Assembly (NCBI GenBank): GCA_039621445.1
Contig: CP154956.1
Location: 90,278,482-90,342,481 of the forward strand
DNA from: Euglena gracilis
Taxonomy: Eukaryota > Euglenida > Euglenophyceae > Euglenales
Length of the DNA stretch: 64,000 nt
Direction: 5' to 3'
A program made the position numbers and the translations under genes. The notes under the pieces are model-generated. The model was not told where the DNA came from. It searched no databases and saw only the letters and a program-made list of their open reading frames with translations. Shown here piece after piece: positions 1 through 11,200 of this stretch (position 1 is the stretch's first letter; each line of letters opens with the position of its first letter).

Positions 1-2271
1 GATGCTGGCGGGGGCGCTGCCCTTCCTGTCCAACACGGGGATGACCGGCTCCACCGTGTACCGCGACCATAGATTCATTTAACACCTGTGTGACCCCGCC
101 CCCCCCCCCCCCGGGGGGTGGGAAGGGGTTGGGTTGGGTTGAACCCCCACCCCCGTGTGAAAGTGGGTGGGTGGGTCGGTGGGTTTTGGGCCCGGGGGGA
201 AGTTCCCCCTCCCCGAGGTCGCCAAGTGAATCTATGGCCACAACATCCTGAATGAAGACCCCTTCCTGGCCCTCCCCGACAAAGCACGCACCTACCTCCC
301 TACCCCCCCCCCCCGGGAAACTGCCATGCCCGAGAACCATCCCAGTCCCTATTGCATTTGCTGAAAGTTGTTAGGGTCCCCATTATCAGCTTCGGTCACA
401 GTGGCCTGGGGGAGGGAGTTATTTCCAAGGCGAACCAGTCGCCAACGCCTGCAGGACGTGTTGGGATTTTAAAGAACGTCGTTGACTGTATTGTCTCATG
501 CCCCACAGCATACATCTAGACAAGGTCATCTTTATGATCTTTTTTCATCCTCTGGTTTATATTTTATTTATTTATTTATTTGTTTGTTTATTTATTATTT
601 ATTAACATTCAAACAAAAACAAAAACATTTGGGTTTATACCGACCCCCTCACACCCCCCTCACCCCCCCCCCCACAGCTGCCAGCTCCGGGAAACTGTCA
701 TGCCCGAGAACCTGTCAGGGTCCCGCCTGGGAAACTGTCAGGGTCCTCAGTACCGACCAACCTGTCATGATAGGAAGTTGTCAGGGTCCCCGGCACTGGC
801 CAACCTGTCAGGTGACAGTTTCCCGGGGGGGGGGGGGGTAGGCATTTTGAGGCATTTTGAGGCATTTTGTCCAAATTTTTCAAGGCGCATTTGCGGCATT
901 CTAAGGTTGTTTTAAGGCGCTTAAAAAATAACGCCTTAGAGGTGATGTGTGCCATGTGGTGCGGAGTGGTGTCGTGTTACGATGTCGTACGGGACACCCA
1001 TATCGTGTCCCATTGTGTCACTTCGTCCTGCTCTGGTTTCCCAAAAAAAAAAAACGGACCCCCTCAGGCAAGGCCAGCCAACAACTTCCAGACCAGCGCC
1101 CTCTCCCCCTCCGCCGCCTCGCTCCTCAAGGGGCTGATGGAGAAGGACCCGGACAAGCGAATCAGCTATGTCCTGGGCCGGCCCACTGGTAACCCCCAAG
1201 GCTGGAGACCCCGATTGCACGGGGGGGGGGGGGGCAAGCCAAGTTTTTGCTTCAATGGGTCTTTTTCAATTTGCAAAATTTGAAGTTTTTTGAGTTTTCC
1301 CCCAGTTTGTTTATAACGTAGACAATTGCATGTTTTTTTGACAAGAATTTTCACTCAAATATCACATTTTTATCGATATTTTATCAATGGTTTGTTGTTA
1401 CTCCAATTTTGGGGGGCTAACAAATGGGATGTTTCAAAATCTTTATGTTCCTAAAATTAAAATTGCAAAAACTTGTTTTGACATTTATATTATTTGTGTC
1501 CCCAAAGTGGGTCAAATCGCACCCACTGCATGCTTTCCATATCTCCGCAAGAACCCGCCCCCTGGCTTCAACGTGCCCCGCGTTAACAGGTCCGGCGACG
1601 AAATGTTCAGGTTGGGGTGGCGGGGTCATTGCTGCCCGGCAGGGTCGGGCTGCCGGGCGTCAACAAGGCCGACACAGCAGCTGAGCGGGTCATGAAGCAT
1701 CCGTTCTTCAGCGGTGTGGATTGGGACCAGGCCGCTTTACCCCTTGGTTGCACCAAGGCTTCTTGTCTGTTTACGGCCGGCGCTAACTTCACTTCTGGAC
1801 CAGTTTGTGTGGTGAGTGGCCAGGGACCCTTACACCAGTGCTCTTGTGTTGCTCCCCCTGGCCGGGTGAGCAACTCTGGTGTAATTCCAGCGCTGTAGGT
1901 CCCCTTCCCCCCCCCCCTGTGAATTCTCATTTCAGCCACGGCACTGCCAGTGTGTCCCAGGGGAGCACCACACGAAAACATTAATTTAATTTGGTTTGTG
2001 GTGTGTCCCAAAATAAACGGAATTGGATCCCCCCCGGACTCTAAACCTAAACTAAACCTCCGTTTGCCCTCCTTTCCACTCGCCATCTCCCGGGGCATTT
2101 CTGCCAAGGCGTCCTCAACCTTGTTTGCAAACAGTTGCGTTGCTAAAGAGGGGACAGGCAGGAGTGAAACACCTGGTTTGGTCACACAGCTGTGACCACA
2201 CAGGTAGCCTTTTTGTTTGTTTCCCCGGTTTCAGGTCCGAGCCACAGGTCCCATCATTCCATGCCGCAAAT
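1..2271 (+). CDS. AGC-type Ser/Thr protein kinase, 3' exons (5' part outside window)
   Basis: Exons 1-64, 242-262 (only 21 nt), 1083-1159 and 1658-1735 join in one frame, and 2235-2271 is a weaker fifth exon. The joined product runs from the end of the kinase F-helix region (MLAGALPF) through VYRNILNEDP and SPSAASLLKGLMEKDPDKR to MKHPFFSGVDWDQ. This is the C-lobe of an AGC-family kinase: LL-KGL-KDP-KR carries the conserved subdomain XI arginine, followed by the HPFF..VDW end of the domain. The catalytic loop and activation segment lie upstream of the window, so substrate and exact subfamily (S6K, PDK1 or other) cannot be named. All three well-supported introns lack GT-AG and show the +4/-6 end pairing. 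The C-terminal exon is ambiguous: one frame from about 2580 stops at 2661-2663 and other junctions stop elsewhere. The kinase assignment is firm and the splice points after 1735 are not. Confidence 0.75.
65..241 (+). other. Nonconventional intron 1 of kinase gene
   Basis: The intron lies between codons CGC and AAC and is phase 0. There is no GT-AG. CCATAGATTCA at 67-77 is perfectly complementary to TGAATCTATGG near the 3' end, giving an 11-bp terminal inverted repeat in which +4 pairs with -6. The 8-nt flanks ACCGCGAC and GCCACAAC match at 5 of 8 positions, a possible worn target duplication. The inside is mostly C and G runs. Confidence 0.8.
263..1082 (+). other. Nonconventional intron 2 of kinase gene
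   Basis: CTGGCC at +4..+9 pairs with GGCCAG ending at -6. Splicing joins NILNEDP to NFQTSALSP, which restores kinase-like spacing. The intron is 820 bp and contains several direct and inverted copies of a GGGAAACTGTCA..TGTCAGGGTCC motif (about 310-340, 685-760, 780-825), so repeats have expanded inside it. Confidence 0.75.
1160..1657 (+). other. Nonconventional intron 3 of kinase gene
   Basis: CAGC at +4..+7 pairs with GCTG ending at -6, which is exactly the CAG/CTG euglenid consensus. Splicing inside an arginine codon joins EKDPDKR to VNKADTAAERVMKHPFF. The pairing is only 4 bp before a wobble, so the exact junction is less certain than for introns 1 and 2. The sequence between is AT-rich with no ORF. 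Confidence 0.65.
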
Positions 2272-3085
2272 CGACAGTTTTTTCCCCTGCGATTTCCCCC
2301 CTGCTTTTCTGTGTGACAGTTGAGGACAATTTCCCTCCCGGACCCCGGGTTTTTTTTTGTCTTTGTCCCTGGGCTCCGGCGCCGCCCCCCCCCCTCCCCC
2401 GGGGGTCCCCCCAGGGGGTGGTGTGGTATGCTTTTCGGTGCCTTTGGCGCCTAAAATTTTTGAAGAGGTGCCATTTTTAGCATTTTTCGCGATTTTTTGC
2501 CATTTTCGGGGAAAGAGAGTGGGTCCCTGGGCCCCCCCCCCCACCGGGGGGAACCCCCAGTCTTAAAAAAAAAACCCTGTCCTGGACCACCCTGGGACAG
2601 CAGCCTGCGTTGGACGCCGCCCTCAAGCTGAAGCTGCCCCCTCCCCTCCTGCCGGACGTGTAGGCCCGGCCCGCTTCCCCGCCCGACCCCCCCGCCTGCC
2701 CCTTCACCTCCCGTGGGACTCTCGAGCAGCCCGGCCCACCCCCGCCCGCCGCGATCTCTGGAGAGCAGGGCAGGGACGCCTGTGCGGATGGGTGGATGGT
2801 TTGGCTGTGGGGATTTCTTTGGTCGATGGGGTTCACATCTGCACATAGATATATGCACATGTGCCGCCCAACCCATGAAATGGCAGACTTTTTCCCAAAC
2901 ATGCCGCAGGAGGGTCAAACCCCCCCAAATAGCCCCCCCCCCCCCAAAATAGAAGCCCCCCCCCCTCAGGTTTCCCGCCAAAAATCCAAATAACAGCCCT
3001 CCCCCGCCAAGCCAGGGGGAAATTTGACGAAAAATTTTCCGAAAAATGGTGAAAAACTCGGAAATTCTCCACGAAAAAAGGTCGA
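2272..3085. other. End of kinase locus and unassigned G/C-rich sequence
   Basis: The stretch contains the putative last intron and terminal exon of the kinase (a frame ending at 2661-2663) and then short C-run-rich sequence. No further gene is recognisable. The open frames seen in it overlap homopolymers and have no family-like motifs. Confidence 0.4.
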
Positions 3086-3089
3086 CATT

Positions 3090-3215
3090 GCGAACAAAAT
3101 TGATATCTGGTATCCTTGAAACATGGCCTATCCACCCAAAAACTAGAAAAATGCGTCTTACAAATTTTTAAATTTGGACCCCGTTCGATCCCCGGACCGA
3201 CCGCCAGCCCAAGTT
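3090..3215 (+). repeat. Interspersed repeat core with pol III B-box-like motif, copy 1
   Basis: The order of blocks is TGGTATCCTTG, a CCTATCCACCC block, an AT-rich spacer, then GTTCGATCC at 3183-3191, which fits the B-box consensus GWTCRANNC. The same order recurs near 16,840-16,925, 25,815-25,905, 63,395-63,495 and on the minus strand near 60,280-60,420. No A box could be defined, so tRNA origin is suggested but not shown. Confidence 0.55.
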
Positions 3216-3300
3216 TTTCCTTTTGACAAGGGGTTCCCAATTAAAAACCCCCCCCCCCCGGGTTTTCCGCAGAGTCATGAGGCCAGGAGTGACCGAATAG

Positions 3301-3319
3301 AGCCACGGGGGGGGGGGGG

Positions 3320-3351
<32 letters not shown>

Positions 3352-3525
3352 CTTCTAATTGGGGGGGTCGCTGAGCTCTTATCTCTTTAGAGTAAGAGCG
3401 AAGCTTACCACCGGGGCCGGAGGGGGGTCGGACCCCCCCCACCCGCCCCCCCCCCCCGCCCCCCCTCCCCCCCCGCCCCCCCCTGCCCCCCCGACCCCCG
3501 CCCCCCCCAGCCCCCCCCTGGGTAG
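3301..3525. repeat. Long G tract followed by C-rich tract
   Basis: Positions 3308-3352 are almost pure G and 3430-3518 almost pure C with occasional interruptions. Both strands therefore carry G-quadruplex potential. The glycine/proline-rich open frames across them are composition artefacts. Confidence 0.85.
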
Positions 3526-3739
3526 GTCCGGAAACCCTAGGATTATCGATGTGACTGGATTTCCGGGCCCCCAAAGTGAATGGCCTATAGGTTAGGGGAC
3601 GGTCCCTAGTACCTCCAGAGCCCTTCGGTTACCCGCAACTCCCCGCCAGTCCGGAGATATGGCCCGAGCAAAAAAGTTGTCTACCGTTTTTTTTTCCGGG
3701 GAAATTTCAGGGTCATTTTGGGGTCAAAAAATCGATAAT

Positions 3740-4510
3740 TTCAAAATATCTCGAAAACGCCGGGGAGTTGCGAAAAAGTAAAGAGGACGTCGTTCCTCAA
3801 CTTTGGGACGCCCGATCGATCGGTATGCGCGGTTTGGGCCAACTCCCCGCGTAGCCCGAGATACGGCCGTTTTGTGGTTTTGGGCCAGTTTGGCCAGTTT
3901 TGGCCATTTCGGGCCCGTTCGGGGCCCGAAACCGTAATTTGCCCATATCTCGGGCTAGACGGGGAGTTGGAGCCCAAACCAGGGGGTCAATCATTAGGTT
4001 TAGGGGGGGGGGTTTGACCGTTTTTTGGGGTTCCCGGGGTCTGGTTGTGCCATTTTGGGCCATTTTTGGGTATTCGGGGACCCCTGCGGGGGTTCGAGGT
4101 CCGCGGGGCTGGGGTCCAAAAATCGAAAATTTCAAAATATCTCGAAAACGCTGCAGAGTTGAGGAAAAGTGATGGCGACCTTATTTGATGACCTTGGAAC
4201 GCCCTATCGATCGGTATGCGCGGTTTAGGACAACTCCTTGCCTAGCCCGAGATACGGCCGTTTTGGGGGTTTTGGGCCCGTTTTGCCAGTTTTGGCCCGT
4301 TCAGGGCCCGAAACCGTAAATTGGCCGTATCTCGGGCTAGACGGGGAGTTGGGACCCAAACTGGGGGTCAAACATTACGTTTAGGGGGGGGTTTTGACCG
4401 TTTTTTGGGGTTCCCGGGGTCTGGTTGTGCGATTTTGGCCAGTTTTGGGTGTTCGGGGACCCCATCGCGCGCCGTGAGGGCGGCTGGGTGAGGGGGGGTC
4501 GGGTGGCAGG
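3740..4510. repeat. 391-bp tandem duplication with CGTATCTCGGGCTAG palindromic motifs
   Basis: TTCAAAATATCTCGAAAACGC occurs at 3740 and 4131 (391-bp offset), and the following sequence, including GATCGATCGGTATGCGCGGTTT, aligns through both units. Inside each unit TAGCCCGAGATACGGCCG and its reverse complement face each other, giving a hairpin-capable core. A related copy of CCGTATCTCGGGCTAG with the adjacent GGGGAGTTG lies at about 58,158-58,190. Confidence 0.8.
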
Positions 4511-4534
4511 TCGGGACCCAAAATTTTGAAAAAA

Positions 4535-4602
4535 TTTTTTTCGCTCAAAAACACTTTTTTTCACTTCAGAACATCAAAAAAAGTGTTTTTGAGCGAAAAA
4601 AA
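4535..4602. repeat. Perfect 27-bp inverted repeat (hairpin)
   Basis: The arms 4535-4561 and 4576-4602 are exactly complementary (core CGCTCAAAAACAC flanked by T7/A7), with a 14-nt loop. It sits at the start of the 163-bp tandem repeat. No promoter or terminator context was found nearby. Confidence 0.85.
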
Positions 4603-5115
4603 AATTTCCGACCCGGACCCCTCCATGCCCCCCCCTGGATCCCCCCCCCCCCTGGCCGGTGGACTTAGCCATTTTTGGGTCAAAAAAGTCAAAAAAATTC
4701 AAAAAAATTTTTTCGCCCCAAACCATGTTTTTTGACCTCCCGGACCCGAAAAAGGTGTTTTCGAGCCAAAAATGAGCATTTTTCGACCCGCCAGCGCCCC
4801 GTTTTGGGCTGCCGACCCTTTGACTTTGGGTCAAAACCGGGTGAAAAAAGTCGAAAAAAATCGAAAAAATTTTTTTTGCCCGAAACGATGTTTTTTGGCC
4901 TCCCGGACCCAGAAAAACTGTTTTTGAGCCAAAAATGAGCGTTTTTCGACCCGCCAGCGCCCCGTTTTGGGCCGCCAACCCATTGACTTTGGGTCAAAAC
5001 CGGGTCAAAAAAGTCGAAAAAAATCGAAAAAAATTTTTTGCCCCAAAACGATGTTTTTTGGCCTCCCAGACCGGGAAAACCTGTGTTTGAGCCGAAAATG
5101 AGCGTTTTTCCCGGG
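4565..5115. repeat. 163-bp tandem repeat, about 3 copies
   Basis: The landmark TTTTTTGRCCTCCCRGACC starts at 4728, 4891 and 5054, giving a constant 163-bp period. Each unit also has a GAGCCAAAAATGAGC block and a CGACCCGCCAGCGCCCCG block. The last unit decays after 5100. Confidence 0.8.
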
Positions 5116-7811
5116 CTGGGCTGGGGTGGTCTCCCAAAGAGCTCAGCTCTACGTCACACCCTGGTTAATGTGAACGGAAGGATTTTCCGTTGAGCCTTTC
5201 TGCTTTGTTTTAGGAACCTGTTTCTCCAGCAGTGCAGAAATCCGGACAGTTTCACTCGACACAGTTTTGTGCTGGTTGGGGCTCGATTATCTAACAAGCA
5301 CTTGCACTCCAGCCTGTACCCCCCCAGGGGATTTGAGCAGGCCACAGTGTCAGGTGACATAAGTCATAAAAAAAGTGTTCGTCTTTCCCTCGCTTTGGTT
5401 GAACTGCCCACGGAAAAATGACATCTGGAAGAAATGGAGCATCTGAACCCTTTTCAGATGTGATCATTCAGCCTTTTTTTCGTGTCAACAAGCGTCAATA
5501 ACAAAATAACTATAAAAAAAGTAATGATGACAACAACAATAATAATAAATAAATTGCCTTTCATGTTGACAGTGTTATTTGTGTCTCATTCTGTTGCCCA
5601 CGGTGCACGGTGGGGTCTCTTCCCTGAGCTGCATCCTGGGCCACCCCACCCATAAGGCCGGTCAGCGAGGCTTCAGGATTGAGCACCAGGCCCAGACAAT
5701 TGCTTAAGCACTGTCCCACCCCCCCCCCCCCGGGGGGTGGGTGACTGGTTTTTTCAGAGTGACTGACTGGTTTTGGCCCCGAACCCCCCCCCCCCCCGGG
5801 GGGGGGGGGGGGGTCGGCCAGGAGTGGGCAAAAGTGGCTTGAGTGACCCCGGCGCCGAAGGCGCCGGAAAATTTTTTTTGGTCTAAAATGGCCTAAAGTG
5901 ACTGGAAAGTGGCCGTTTTTCTGAGTGGCCGACCCCCCCGGGGGGGGGGGGTAGTGACTGACTGGCTTCCCAAAAAAAAGTGACTGACTGGTTTTTAAAA
6001 AAGTGGAGTGACCCCCCCTCCCCCCCCCCGGGGGTCGGTAAGCAATTGTATGACCAGGCCACCGTCCACCCCCACCCGTCGGCCCCCCACCCACAGCTGT
6101 ACAGGAATTCCCCTGGTGGTGGGGGGATCGACCCCCCCCCACCCCCATCCTGGTGGATGGGGGGGTCCGACCCCCCCCAATCCCCCCCCCCCCCCCCCTC
6201 CCCTGTTTCCGCGCGCCGATGTTTAGGTCAAATTTTTCCTTCGGCGCCGAAGGAATTTTCTTCGCATGGGTGCTGTGGTGGGTGGGGTGGGGGGGGGGTC
6301 GACTCCTCCCCAATCAAGGCCTTCCCGTACAGCCCTGACCCCACCGCCCACCTGCCCGCCCCCGAACCCCAACCCTTGCCGCCACCCAATCTGCCGCCAC
6401 CGCCCCACCTTCTCCGTCTCCGCTCAGGAACAGGAGGTCGCTTTTGAACCCTGATTACCCCGTGACTCAGTCGACTGTCCAAACACATCGAGGGGGTCAG
6501 GCCAAGAAAGTACCCCCAAGTATGTGGGGGGGGGGGGGTTCTCTGGGGCCTCAGGGGTGGGTCGGTGGATGGGTGCTGACCCCCCGGGGCCTTGAAGAGA
6601 AACTTGTGCCCCTGGGTGCTGACCTGTGAGAGATTTTCCAACGCTTCACAATGCATTGCACAGTGTGCGGTATCCCACTCCACCGGCAAGTGTTTTGGCA
6701 TTGATGCCAAGCCTTCTTGTCAGGGTCCCCGGCCAACTGATGGTGGCAGTCTACCTCCACCCCAGGAAACCGTTACGCCGCGGAATCTGTCTGTGTCCTG
6801 CAACATTCACCATGTCCAACAACCAATGTCCAACCCCCCCCCCCCGTCGGAGGTCGTCGGAGGTCACCTTTTTGGAGGTTCGGACAGTTCGAACTTTTGG
6901 GGGGGGCCAAAAAAACCCCCTTGTCCAGCGACTGACAAACCGGTTGGAGGATGCCTTTTTTGGTCAGAGCACAATGTTCAACGACCCCCCTCCCCCGGTC
7001 AGAGGACAGAGATTACCAGTCGTCGGACATGTGGGGGGGGGTTCTCCCAGGGGGACACAAATATGTTTTTTGCTTTTTTTTGCGTTTTTCGATTTTGGCA
7101 ACTTTGCTTTTTTTGCGTTTTTTTTTTTGAGTTTTTTTGTATTTTTTTGTGTCTCGTTTTTTTTTAGGGTCCATGTTGCATCCCCCGGTTCTCCGACACG
7201 GGGGGGTCTCACAACCCGAGCGGAGGCGGTCCCCCGGCCTCCCTATCGCAGCCCCGGGAGCGACCCGCCGCCAGCGCCTGGCCGGCTCCGTGCGTGCCAG
7301 CCCGCCCCGCCCGGGCCCTAGCGGACGGATGCTGGCCCGGCCGTTGCCCTCCCCCCTTCCTGGGCATTTGGTACCCCCGCATAATTTGCCCCCCCCCCCC
7401 ATAATTGAGAAAATGCTCGGGAAAATTTTTTGGAGAATTGACCACCTGGTGAAAAGTGGACCCCCCCCATAATTGAGGGACCCCCCATAATTGAGGGACC
7501 CCCCCATAATTGACCCCCCATAATTGAGAAAAGGTTTGGTTTCGTTTGTGTGGCTCTCATACAAGGCACCAGCACCATGTCTAACAACCACCTGTCCCCC
7601 ACACATTTTTGGGGGGTTTGGCCATCCGAATTTCTTTTGGCATGGCGAATCCTGGTTGGACACTGGGCGTTGGATGTATGAAGGGGGACACTGTCTTTGT
7701 TAGGGAGGGAATGCTGCTGCGGGGGGAAACAGGATTACCCCCCCTTGCCTGCCACCCCTGTGTACTGACCACCCTTGAGCCTGGTGGGGGGTTGCAAGGA
7801 AAGGGGTGTGT
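5116..7811. other. G/C-homopolymer-rich region, no secure gene
   Basis: It contains an AT-rich stretch (5480-5570), a GTGACTGACTGG motif recurring at about 5759, 5951 and 5980, large facing C/G runs (5718-5820, 5934-5953, 6015-6035), and a short tandem CCCCCCATAATTGAG repeat (7390-7535). Two places resemble conventional acceptors followed by an open segment: TTGTTTTAG at about 5205-5213 and CCGCTCAG at about 6420-6427, with a stop shortly after. They could be exons of an unrecognised gene but no family motif supports this. Confidence 0.45.
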
Positions 7812-7984
7812 TCACACCCCCCCCCCCCTGGTCGGGGTTTGCAGGAACCCAGATGGTGGGCAAGGGGGGTGCACTAACAATAAACATAAAGCTGACCCCA
7901 CACCAAACTTAGGTCTTCCCCTAACCCTAACCCTGTTCCAAACAGTAAACTCGCTTCGAGCTGTCCCTCTTTGTATGGGGGGGG

Positions 7985-8130
7985 GGGGGTGATTGCCGGC
8001 AACCCGTCCCCCAAACAAGTGGGCCCTGAGGTATGTGTTGGTGTTTTGAATGGACCAAGGATGCCACCAGTCCTGTTGTCCCCCAATGTCGACCTGTTCT
8101 CGTCGAGAAACTTGCTTTCCGGTCGATCGC
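7985..8130 (-). repeat. Partial copy of the interspersed repeat core, minus strand
   Basis: Read on the minus strand this contains CGAGAACAGGTCGACATTGGG and GGTGGCATCCTTGGTCC, the same blocks in the same order as at 16,795-16,855 and 25,790-25,840. It lies just downstream of the gag stop region. The open frame of the gag ORF runs through it, but that part is not gag-like. Confidence 0.5.
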
Positions 8131-8252
8131 TTGTTGGACCTGACGGGACAGTAGTGTTTCTCCCCTGAGGACACCCCGGGTATTTTGGTTTTCGTTTGAT
8201 GAAGGTTTTCAAACAAAGTGCTTGAGGGCAGGTACCCGCCCCCCCCGGCCGC

Positions 8253-11200
8253 ATAGCCGGCGACGGACTTTTTGGTGGAATAGATGGAATTCAATGAGCG
8301 CACCGCCATTCGGGCCTCATTAAATTCCCCGTCCGAGGTCTCATCCCCCTCCCTGCCCGAAGCCGGGGTGTCCTCCTCCAAACAAGATATCTTGAAACCG
8401 ACCTTTTGCCGGTTGGAGGAGTAACCACGGTCATCGCGGCGCTTACCGCGATTTCCGTAGCCGGGCCGGGGGGAACGAGATCTGGGACATTTGGATGCGT
8501 GGTGATCTTTGGAACCGCAAAGTGAACAACGGGATTTGTGGCGGGATTCCGCATAACGGGGGGAACGGTATTCCGTTCGACCGTCAAACCGTCGTGGCGA
8601 ACGGGTTTCCCGTCGACCATGACCGGTGTATCGGGACTTCCCCGTTGACTCGCGTGAAGAGGATGATCCACTTCGCGAACGAGATCGTGAAGAATCGCGG
8701 TTGAAATCCCGTTTTCGGGCAGGGGGGCCAGGTGACCGACCGCGAGAAGGACGGGTTTCCCGACCATCACGCGATGGTGACTTGGGCCTACTACCGCTAA
8801 AGCGGTTCTCCGAAGACCGTGAAACTCCCGATTGTCGTGAAAACGCCGAGGAACCCGATCCCCGTGAGGAGGTCGAGCCCCTTGGGCTTCCAATACGCTT
8901 TCGCGCATCGGGATTCGGGCATTCCCGAGACATGTGACCAGATTTGTTGCACAAAAAGCACAGTTTATCCGTGCCTTGGTCCGAAGAACGCTGATTCCGC
9001 GTTTTCGGTCCCGTGGTGGGTGATCTTGGTGACATGGGTGATTTTTGCAATGCATTAACCGCACCCGCAGGGATTCCCGCGGTGGGATGCGTTTGGAAAG
9101 CGGACTGTATTTGTCCTAAAACTTGTGTGAGCTTGAGTTGCTTTGACACATAATTCCAACGTTGGGCAAGAGTCATCTCATGCCCTGCCAACTCCTCGCG
9201 ATGGATATCCTTCACGAGGGATGGTGTGAAATGCAACAAAACCGCATCGAATTGTTCGCGCATTTGCTTCTCGCTAAGTTCATCAACTTCGGAAGCAAGT
9301 GCTAACCATTTGGCATACCAAAGGTCAATGGATTTCCATTTGCGATCCGATGGCGCGCTTTGTCGCCACTTCTTCTCCAGGGTAATCCTGGTAACCAAAC
9401 TTGAGTTGGTTGAAGCGTATTGCTCAACCAGGTCATCGAATGATACGCCATTACGTATCACCAAATTGCGTGCGCGTTCTCGCTCCTCCCTCGGTAGGCA
9501 ATCGATGAATTCCATCTTGACTACCTCGGGATTCGGGTCTTGGGTGGGTCCTTTTAGTGCCCAATAGTACTCCCAATCCCGAAAAAATTGTCTCCATGTG
9601 GTTGGATCCCCGTCCCATTGAGGCTTCACCTTGTTCGCGATTGCGATGGTGCCCTTGAAGTCTCTCTGAGCAACCCGCTGACCCTCGGTGGTATTCCAGG
9701 GGTTTGGGTCAGGGTAATTCTTAACACCAAACGCGTTTCGCGGATTTTCCGCTCCATGTGTAACCCGTGCAGGATTTCCCGCACCAAGTGTAAGGTTGGC
9801 AGGATTTTCCTGCGGGAATTGCGAAAAATGTGGTGAAATCCTCTCAGTGGGGCGGGTTTCCCGCCGAAAACCCGATGGGTGGTCTGGCATTCCAGAACCC
9901 GTCGGTTGTTGGTATGATCGCGATTGCGACACATGACCAATACCAGGTGTGGGGTGTTGGCTCATTCCTCGTACAAGGTTGGAATGTTGAATTTCTTGGT
10001 GGAGACTCGAATTTTCGAGTGGGGGGTCAATTTCCTCATCGGGAATGTTGTGCGAAGAGTGAGTTTGTGGTGTTGGCAAATGCAAAGGTGGTACAATTCG
10101 CGTTTTCGCGGGTGGTTGTACCAAATTCGCAGTGGATGTAGGGATTCCTACTCCAGAAATGGTAATTTGAGAACGCGATTCCGGGACATTTGGAATACCA
10201 ACCGCAGCGCTTACCGCGGTGGATGGTGGCACAACCGGTACCGGAGTGGACATTTTATCCAGACTCGCGGACAAGTCATGCACCGTTTCTTCCAAATGTT
10301 CCACCAACTGGAGTTGGCCGCAAATACGGTCAACCTCAGTCTCCAAATGCCTAACGCGTTTGCGGTAACGGGAAAAATCTTCCAAGTGTGGCATCTTTTC
10401 AGAAACCAATTGTAATTCTTGGGCATGATTTCCTTGCGACTCCTCCACATTCCGGAGTTGACCCGCAAGCGCTTTTACCGCATTTGAGACGGTTTGCAAT
10501 TGGTGGAGTGACTTGGTGGGGGTTTCCACGGTGGTGCGCGAATTTTCCGCGGTTGGCTTTTCCAACAACGCAGAAATTCGTCCATCCAACCGAGAAACCT
10601 CATCTTGCATGGATCGGGCATTCCGATTCACGCTTTCCTCAATTTGGAGCAAACTTGTACAAAATGCTTGCAAGGTTTCCTTGTTGTCACCAAGCACTTT
10701 GTCATAAAATGAGCGAAATTCCGGTGACTCAGATATCCGAGCACGCGAAATGGGGGGTAGTGAACGGATTTCCGTCACTGTGGTGGCCAACAAGGTGCAA
10801 CGGGTTTGTAATTCCCCAATAGCGGCTTGAATACCACTAATGTCGGGAATTCGCTTGGAAAGTGCAGAAACATGCTCCTGCAAACCGACAACGGTGGCAT
10901 TAATACCGCCGATGTCCGTTTGCATTTGTTGTTGCGTAAAATCCAACCGTTGTGCGCAATCCGCGATTTTCGCGTTCAAGGTGGTTAATCCATCCTGATT
11001 TGCGGCACAATGGCAGGATTTTTGCTCCAAGTGTGAAATTCGTTCCTCCAAAAGCTGGATTTGCGAACGGGGAACAAAATTCTCTTGCACTTTTGCTTGA
11101 AATTGCTTCAAGTGCTCGATTTCCGAGCCAAGATGCAAAATCCGTTGTTGAGCTTCTTGGAAAGAAGTGGTAAGTGCGGCAAAATGCTCAACCGCGACAA

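Noticed and set aside
1812-2234. Conventional GT-AG intron from about 1,812 (GTGAGT) to 2,234 (TTTCAG) in the kinase gene
   Set aside because: Possible, because the acceptor tract looks good, but it would add an unconserved tail after VDWDQ. The nonconventional alternative (1,736-2,234) gives only 3-bp pairing. Neither was accepted as certain, and the last exon is marked low confidence.
7916-7936. CCCTAACCCTAACCCTG-like telomere motif
   Set aside because: Only two to three units, interstitial, no array; compatible with chance in a C-rich region.
7812-8252. C-terminal 147 codons of the minus-strand gag open frame
   Set aside because: Similarity to the other gag copy stops near 8,253, and the rest runs through the interspersed repeat core and C/G runs. 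Treated as fortuitous read-through.
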